Source: Cylicocyclus nassatus (taxonomy: Eukaryota > Nematoda > Chromadorea > Rhabditida > Strongylidae). From it: 64,000 bases of DNA. Location: the NCBI GenBank assembly GCA_958299035.1, contig CATQJL010000316.1, positions 92,216,443 through 92,280,442 of the forward strand, in the 5' to 3' direction. This document shows positions 58,616 to 64,000 of this stretch, in pieces. The position numbers and the translations under genes were made by a program. Numbering within the stretch: position 1 is the first letter of the stretch; every line of letters starts with the position of its first letter. Below the pieces are notes generated by a model that saw nothing but the letters and a program-made list of their open reading frames with translations, did not search any database and was not told the origin of the DNA.

Positions 58616-59682
58616 CCATTGAGTTTAGTTGACACTCAAAACATAAATACACCCATCCATTTTACTGCTTACAAACCATTCCACATTACTTCACTACAGC
58701 TCAGACACTTTTTCTCCGACGACGCGCCCGCCTTCAATTTGCAAGCGCTCATGCCTCACGCGCCCGTAGGAAGGCATGCGGCTCACTCGCTGAAGCCGCG
58801 CCGCTCGAACGCTCCTTCAAAAGCGCTGTGTGCCTCAGATAGGGCTTCCATGAAAAAAATTACGAACATTTAGAAAACTTATTATCAAAGCATCCACGAA
58901 AACAATGAAACGGCAGATCGAACAAAAGAAGTCGACGAACAACAATTAGAATAACACCTGTAAGGTGCCTATGCCTAGCATTCTATTGCAAACGCAAAGT
59001 AATAGCCACGCAAATATAGAGATTTTCAGCACCAGTAGAAAGAACTGGTTGAGCAATAAATCGGAGTCCTGATAGACTCATAAAATATACATTAGACCAG
59101 TGCTGATTGTGAACACCAAGGTCTCAATGAAAGCTGTAAAAAGCTACGCACCAGTATAAATGAGAGATAAGGCCATGAGGGATCCATATCAAAGAAAAGA
59201 AACGAAAAACCATGAATGAATGAATCTGGTTTCATGTTTACGAAGAAAGTTTGAGTAAAAATGAACGAGGAAACCAGATGCTGAAATTGGAGATACTCAC
59301 ATCAGACACTCGCCATTAACTCCCGCAGGAGATCCGCCCACAAAGTAAGTAGTCGCACCAAAATCCGTTGCACCGGCGGGAGCCATCATTTTAGTTTGGT
59401 CCCGATTTTGGTGCATTTTGTCCCGATTTTGGTGCAGTTTTGTCCCGAAGAACGGGTGCATGTTTGAACGAGTGCACTTCAAATTACTGAGTATTCTGTA
59501 TTGCTGCCCAAATCCTGAGCTTTATCAGCAACTTCTCTAGCGCTAGTTTCATTCTTAATTCAACTTCCAAGGAAGCTCTCATTTCTTCTACACATAAGCA
59601 AGGCTCAACACTAGTGCTGCACCGTAGGTAAGTCCAGGGGTTTTTTTTGCAATGGGGTGTCCGGTGCTTATATTGGACAGTG

Positions 59683-60142
59683 TTAAAGGCAGCGGCTCGG
59701 CAGATTGACCTACCTCAGATTTTGACACAGATGGATAGGAGGCCCTCCAAGTGAACCAAAACAGCAACTCCGCGCCGAAAATGTGAACTCTGCAAGCCAG
59801 GGGGCGGCCCAAGCGCCGCTCCCCTTCCTCCTTTCGCTCCCCTAACACCTTGTTCGGACGAGTATTCTCCGCTAGACGACGCGGGAAGCCCCACCCGTTT
59901 TCCCGCATTGTGCATGCTATATAAAGCCAAAATTACAGGCGGCAGGGTCTTCGTGCCAAGGCCTCCCGACTTTCATTTGAAAATTCTTGTCCGAGTTGCC
60001 TTTTGGAAATTGAAAAAAAACGCCCCGAAAAAGGCCTTTTCACCCCTTTTGAAGCTCAGATTCGGGATCTTCGGGTCGAGAAGGCCCAAAACATGCAAAA
60101 AGATGGAAATGCAAAATTTGCCGGGATGCTGCCTTTAAGTTC
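59683..60142. repeat. 460-bp element with AAAGGCAGC termini
   Basis: TTAAAGGCAGCGGCTCGGCA at the left and inverse TTAAAGGCAGCATCCCGGCA at the right. The interior has CGCCCCGAAAAAGGCC-type sequence and no coding signal. Confidence 0.65.
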
Positions 60143-60724
60143 ATGTTCACCCCGCATACCGGCTCTTTTGAGGTGGAAGACTATTTATAACATTGGGATT
60201 TTTAGTAGATCCTTGAAATTAAATCGGGGTTCCCTCCTCAAGATATCATGTTTGTTTTTCTTCTATTACTGTTGCGGCTTGTAAATCGCCCTCCATGTTG
60301 TCATTCATCGAACGCTTACAACGAGCCACATTCTGTCCTCATTTTTGCTCATGCTTTTAGTTATTCATCAGTGATGAGAACATATAAAGATGTTTATAAA
60401 GAGATACTTATTACTTATAGATAGCCCCTACGAAGAATCAAGCAAAGAGACAAACTAGCAGTAAACAGAACAAAAACCGAAAACAGAGTTCAAATCAAAT
60501 AAACAAGGTGAAGAGTTCTCCGACTGCCTTACATATTGCTAACGTACTAGCTTAATCAAATAGGCTATTATCCAAATTGAATCTGCATGTATTGCGAGCT
60601 ATCATTATTTCCCCCGTTTCTTATTCGTGCGTATTCGTGCTACTCCTTTTCTAACAGGGAAAAAACACTTGGCAATCGTGGCTTTTGTGTTAAGATGTTT
60701 ATTATTGTGATGCATTTTATAGCA

Positions 60725-61420
60725 CAAAGTGCGTCACCTCTGCTTCGCAGAGGCTCGCACTGGCCCTACTATCTATGTGCCTTACTCATTCTCGTAGAAT
60801 TGTGGCACTGGAACTTACCGCGCTATTCCGATACCACGAATAAAATGTAAACAACTAATCATTCAAAAAGTTTTTTCACGTGAGATCGGTGGTTTTGCGT
60901 GGATGAAACTTTTCACAGGAAGACAAACGCAAATTTGAATAGGTTTTTGAATTTGTCATGGCTTGGTAGTCGCCATAAAGGCAATAGTAATCGTGAGCTA
61001 CATCTCTGTGCGAAAATCTTCTGGAATGCTTGGCTAGAACCTTGGCAAATTGACCATTTACGCAACCAATTTTTTTGGCGCCGTTTTCGTTATGTAGTAA
61101 ACTTTTGACCCTTTTTGGGCTAAAGTCCATCGTTTGCACATTTGCTAAGCAAACACACCCACGATTTTGCAAAAAATGGTGATACGGACCCAATTTTGCG
61201 GGACAGAAGCCAGGTGGATCCGAATGGCGCGCAATTTCTGAGGGATCCACTCAACGAATCTACTCGTGCTTTTGCATGTTAGACTTTCATGAAGGGAGCA
61301 TGCACTATGCAAAATTTGGGCTTAGAATACTGGCTGGAACGCTCTACAATTTCGTAACAGACGGACACACACAGACACACACACAAAAACACGTAAACAA
61401 CCCTTAGCCCGTTATTATAA
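60725..61420 (-). mobile_element. Family C copy 4 (reverse)
   Basis: Terminal hairpin CGTCACCTCTGCTTCGCAGA then GGCTCGCACTGG at the left. The other end is TTAGCCCGTTATTATAAGGT preceded by ACACACAGACACACACACAA. Matches 46486-47125 in reverse over most of its length. This copy shows the ancestral short TG-rich tract. Confidence 0.8.
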
Positions 61421-62076
61421 GGTCTTGATTATATCTTACTACTAGCTGGCTTTGCCGGCTTCGCCCGGCCCTGTCAAAACACTACGATAAAGGTCCTATC
61501 CCTATCCGAGGTGCCCTATATGGCCCTCCCCAACAAAGGCAGGGACCGTAATCAGGCTCTTCGTGCCGGGACTCGAGCGCGCTTCTCTCACTGTCCTTTA
61601 AACTTTCATTTTCCGTCTGAGATTCTTGCGCGCGATTCCCTAGTTTTTGCTGTACTAGAGGTCCAGCGAGCATATGTGAGAACTTCGGTACGAAGTCATT
61701 AAAACCTCAAATAACACCTTTTTGATGCCATAAGAGCTAGCAAAGTGCCACCTAGTGATGTTTGAATAGAAATTTTCCACTCGTAAAAAACGAAATTCAA
61801 AAAAATGAAACTTCAACGCGCACATCTCTAGATGCACAAGTCGCGGATCTTTATAGTTTTGGACTAAGCGAATGAAAGGGAGAAGCAATCTTACATCGGT
61901 CGCCTCGGCAACTCTCCAAGGAAAACTTGGCAAACTGCGACTTCTGATCGCTTCATGAGCGAATGCACACGCAGATTTCTTTCCTTGTTCATTTCCCGGT
62001 AGGAAAAAAATTCTCTTTGTCAAGGTCTGGACCAAATTGCCACCTCCATCTCTCAAAGGCATTTCGAACCAAAGTG

Positions 62077-62573
62077 CTTACAAGGGAACCTGTTTAGTCG
62101 AAGTGGCCGTTTCAAATAAGACTTATACTGCTTTGGAGAGCATTGGACACTATTCAAAATCTGCCATCATTATCTGCCAAGTGCCTATGGAAGCCGAGTT
62201 ATGGGCGTTTTCAGGTCAAGAAATTGAACGCGAACTGAAACAAAATCTCCCATTGCTCGTCCAATGTCGAGGTTTAGAGCAGCTCTTAATGGATACATTT
62301 TGAATTTTGCATTCATTTTTCGATCCAGAAGACGGTCATAAGGCTGGGTTAATACTGATCCGTAAGTTCCGGAACAGTTCCAACACAGCATACAATTCGA
62401 GCGCTGTGCTGGAGCTATTCCGAAACTTGCAGACCAGCATGAACCCAGCCTAACTCGGCGTCTAGAAGCGCTGGGCAGATAATGAAGGCAGATCTGGAGC
62501 CAGCGTGCAGTACTCTTCAAAGGGGTATGGGTCTCATTCAAGAACGCCACTTCGAACACGCTTCCCCTGTCAG
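62077..62573. repeat. MITE family B copy 5 with nested element
   Basis: CTTACAAGGGAACCTGTTTA then GTCGAAGTGGC, and the inverse CTGACAGGGGAAGCGTGTTC then GAAGTGGC. A 108-bp palindromic element (62343-62450) is inserted inside. Confidence 0.8.
62343..62450. repeat. Short palindromic element (GGCTGGGTTCATACTGATCC type)
   Basis: GCTGGGTTAATACTGATCCG ... GACCAGCATGAACCCAGC with AGTTCCGGAACAGTTCC and GCGCTGTGCTGGAGC internally. The same unit forms the outer arms of the 21666-22750 palindrome and appears truncated at 63839. Confidence 0.75.
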
Positions 62574-63838
62574 CTCTTCTCCCTCAACTTTCCATTCCGC
62601 AGCCCCAAAATCTTTATTCAACTGACTTCCTAGGTGATGAACTCACTTTCTCAGCTGCCATTTCTTGCAAGTTGAGGTCTAACGCATTTACAAAATCTTT
62701 ATGTGTTCCGCTTAACACCACAAGCAGAAAATGACAGTTAAGTAATGACTACTACAGTAGCAAGTTTCGGGAAGTTGGGAGATCGAATTCTCGATTTCAT
62801 AAATAGGGAAGACTACCGCAAAATAACAAAAAAACATCTTGTAAGTTTGTACTTCCTACACTTTCTGGAGGAAAAAAGTTATGAAAAGTTGCATTACTGA
62901 ATTGCCAACCTGATATTTATCAATAGGCTAACTCCAATCGAGGGCGGCTGCGTGATGATTATCTTGTTTCTAGTAGTGATCATATGATGTGTAGACTCTG
63001 ATTGGTTCGTCTGGTTTTCTCTTTGTAGTATGCGCTCAATTCTAAGGGATATCACTTTGAAGTGCTGCATTTGGTCAAAACTCTCCCCTCCACAACGGCA
63101 TAGTGAGAATGAAAAAAAAAAGGTAATCGTAACTGTGCCACGAAGGCGCATGCTCAAGCTAGACTTTGAGCAGCGACTGATTTCATTCTATGTTCTCCTC
63201 TGAAAACTATTTCAAACAAACAATCACGATTTGCTCGAACCGACTTGTCACGCTACTAGGCGGTATGCATGAAATCACAAAAACAGACTTCGGACTAGTG
63301 AAAAACCAGCTGTTGAGTACGGCACTAGTGGACTAATTACGCTTACTTCAGGACTAGAAAAATGCAGCTGTATGATATCAGATCGTAAACGACCACCGCC
63401 TTGAATCACAGAGACGGGAAGTGAAAGTTTAAAGGACAGTGAGAAAAGCGCGCTTGGGTTCCGGCACGAAGACCCTGCGGAGAGCCTGATTACGGTCCCT
63501 GCCTTTGTTGGGGGGGGGGCATATAGGGCACCTCTCCCTATCCCTGTACAACCTTTCCCTGTGCACACATCTACATGCCAATTCACGAATGCACATGAAA
63601 GCTATCTACCTGTTAGCATATCATTTGCGCAAAGTTGAGGGTCATTTTAAATGGTGCTTCTCGCTATTCGATGGCCTAATAATTCTGCAATGCCTTGTCA
63701 CTCATTTTATGGAAGTGACAACTCCCAATTTTTTCCTGTTAGTAATCAACCAAACGATGCCAAAAGTAAGTTTAGTTTCATTTCCATGCGTATTTTCGAC
63801 TGCTTTGGTTTCAAGCATTAGTTTGCCATTCTGTCTAG

Positions 63839-63940
63839 GGTGGGTTCATACTGATCCGCATGTTGCGGAACACTTCCAGCAAGCGCACAGTACGAGCGCT
63901 GTGCTAAAACTGTTCCGGTACTTACGGATCAGTTTGCATT
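63839..63940. repeat. Short palindromic element, right end diverged
   Basis: GGTGGGTTCATACTGATCCG, then GCGGAACACTTCCAGCA and CGAGCGCTGTGCTAAAACTG, then TACTTACGGATCAGT. The final ATGAACCCA is missing. Confidence 0.7.
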
Positions 63941-64000
63941 TTCATCACATATTTTCATCCCGGTCCAGCCCGGATCACGATAGCTAGTCCCTGCTCCAGC

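Larger units (their letters stand above)
61496..63549. repeat. Inverted repeat arms about 2 kb apart
   Basis: 61496-61612 (GAGGTGCCCTATATGGCCCT, then AACAAAGGCAGGGACCGTAA, then TCACTGTCCTTTAAACTTTC) recurs inverted at 63424-63549. The arms are about 115 nt. Unrelated DNA including a family B copy lies between. Confidence 0.75.

Overview
This window is eukaryotic and very probably nematode. The evidence is TTTCAG/TTTAG-type splice acceptors, a mix of 38-85 nt introns with multi-kilobase ones, an RTE-type retrotransposon, Penelope-like elements (PLEs) and dense MITE/foldback repeats. The large repeat-filled introns resemble parasitic strongylid-type genomes, but I cannot name a species. No operons, bacterial genes, CRISPR arrays, rRNAs or tRNAs were seen. 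Gene models below were assembled by hand from splice signals, reading phase and family resemblance.

Two protein-coding genes can be supported, both on the + strand. (1) From about 3.6 to 41.1 kb lies the 3' part of a multi-PDZ scaffold gene of the MUPP1/PATJ (nematode MPZ-1) family. I could chain 20 exons with matching phases, giving 643 residues up to the stop at 41,098-41,100. They encode four PDZ domains joined by acidic, Ser/Pro-rich linkers. The 5' half lies outside the window. (2) From 51.6 to 58.5 kb lies a complete six-exon tetraspanin-like gene (about 253 aa) with a CCG-containing large extracellular loop. One of its inferred introns is only 26 nt.

Nearly everything else is mobile DNA in introns or between the genes. 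I see: mariner-type foldbacks (5.0-7.0, 14.3-15.0, 43.1-45.0, 47.1-47.8 kb); a hAT MITE with an 8-bp duplication beside a 21-nt microexon (11.0 kb); six copies of a CTTACAAGGGAA-ended MITE ('family B'); three 202-bp Tourist-like elements ('F prime'); repeats with a terminal hairpin ('family C', four copies), two of which flank a 665-bp (TG)n tract; a 1.1-kb palindrome (21.7-22.75 kb); a degenerate RTE element on the minus strand (37.2-40.5 kb) inside a PDZ-gene intron; and three PLE remnants carrying GIY-YIG motifs. Another dispersed repeat ('family A') repeatedly lies close to exons of the PDZ gene, and one copy is the outer shell of a three-layer nest.

I found no convincing new multi-gene system. 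The most unusual signals are the repeat architecture, the extreme introns and microexons, and a few open, splice-flanked segments that do not fit the gene models.
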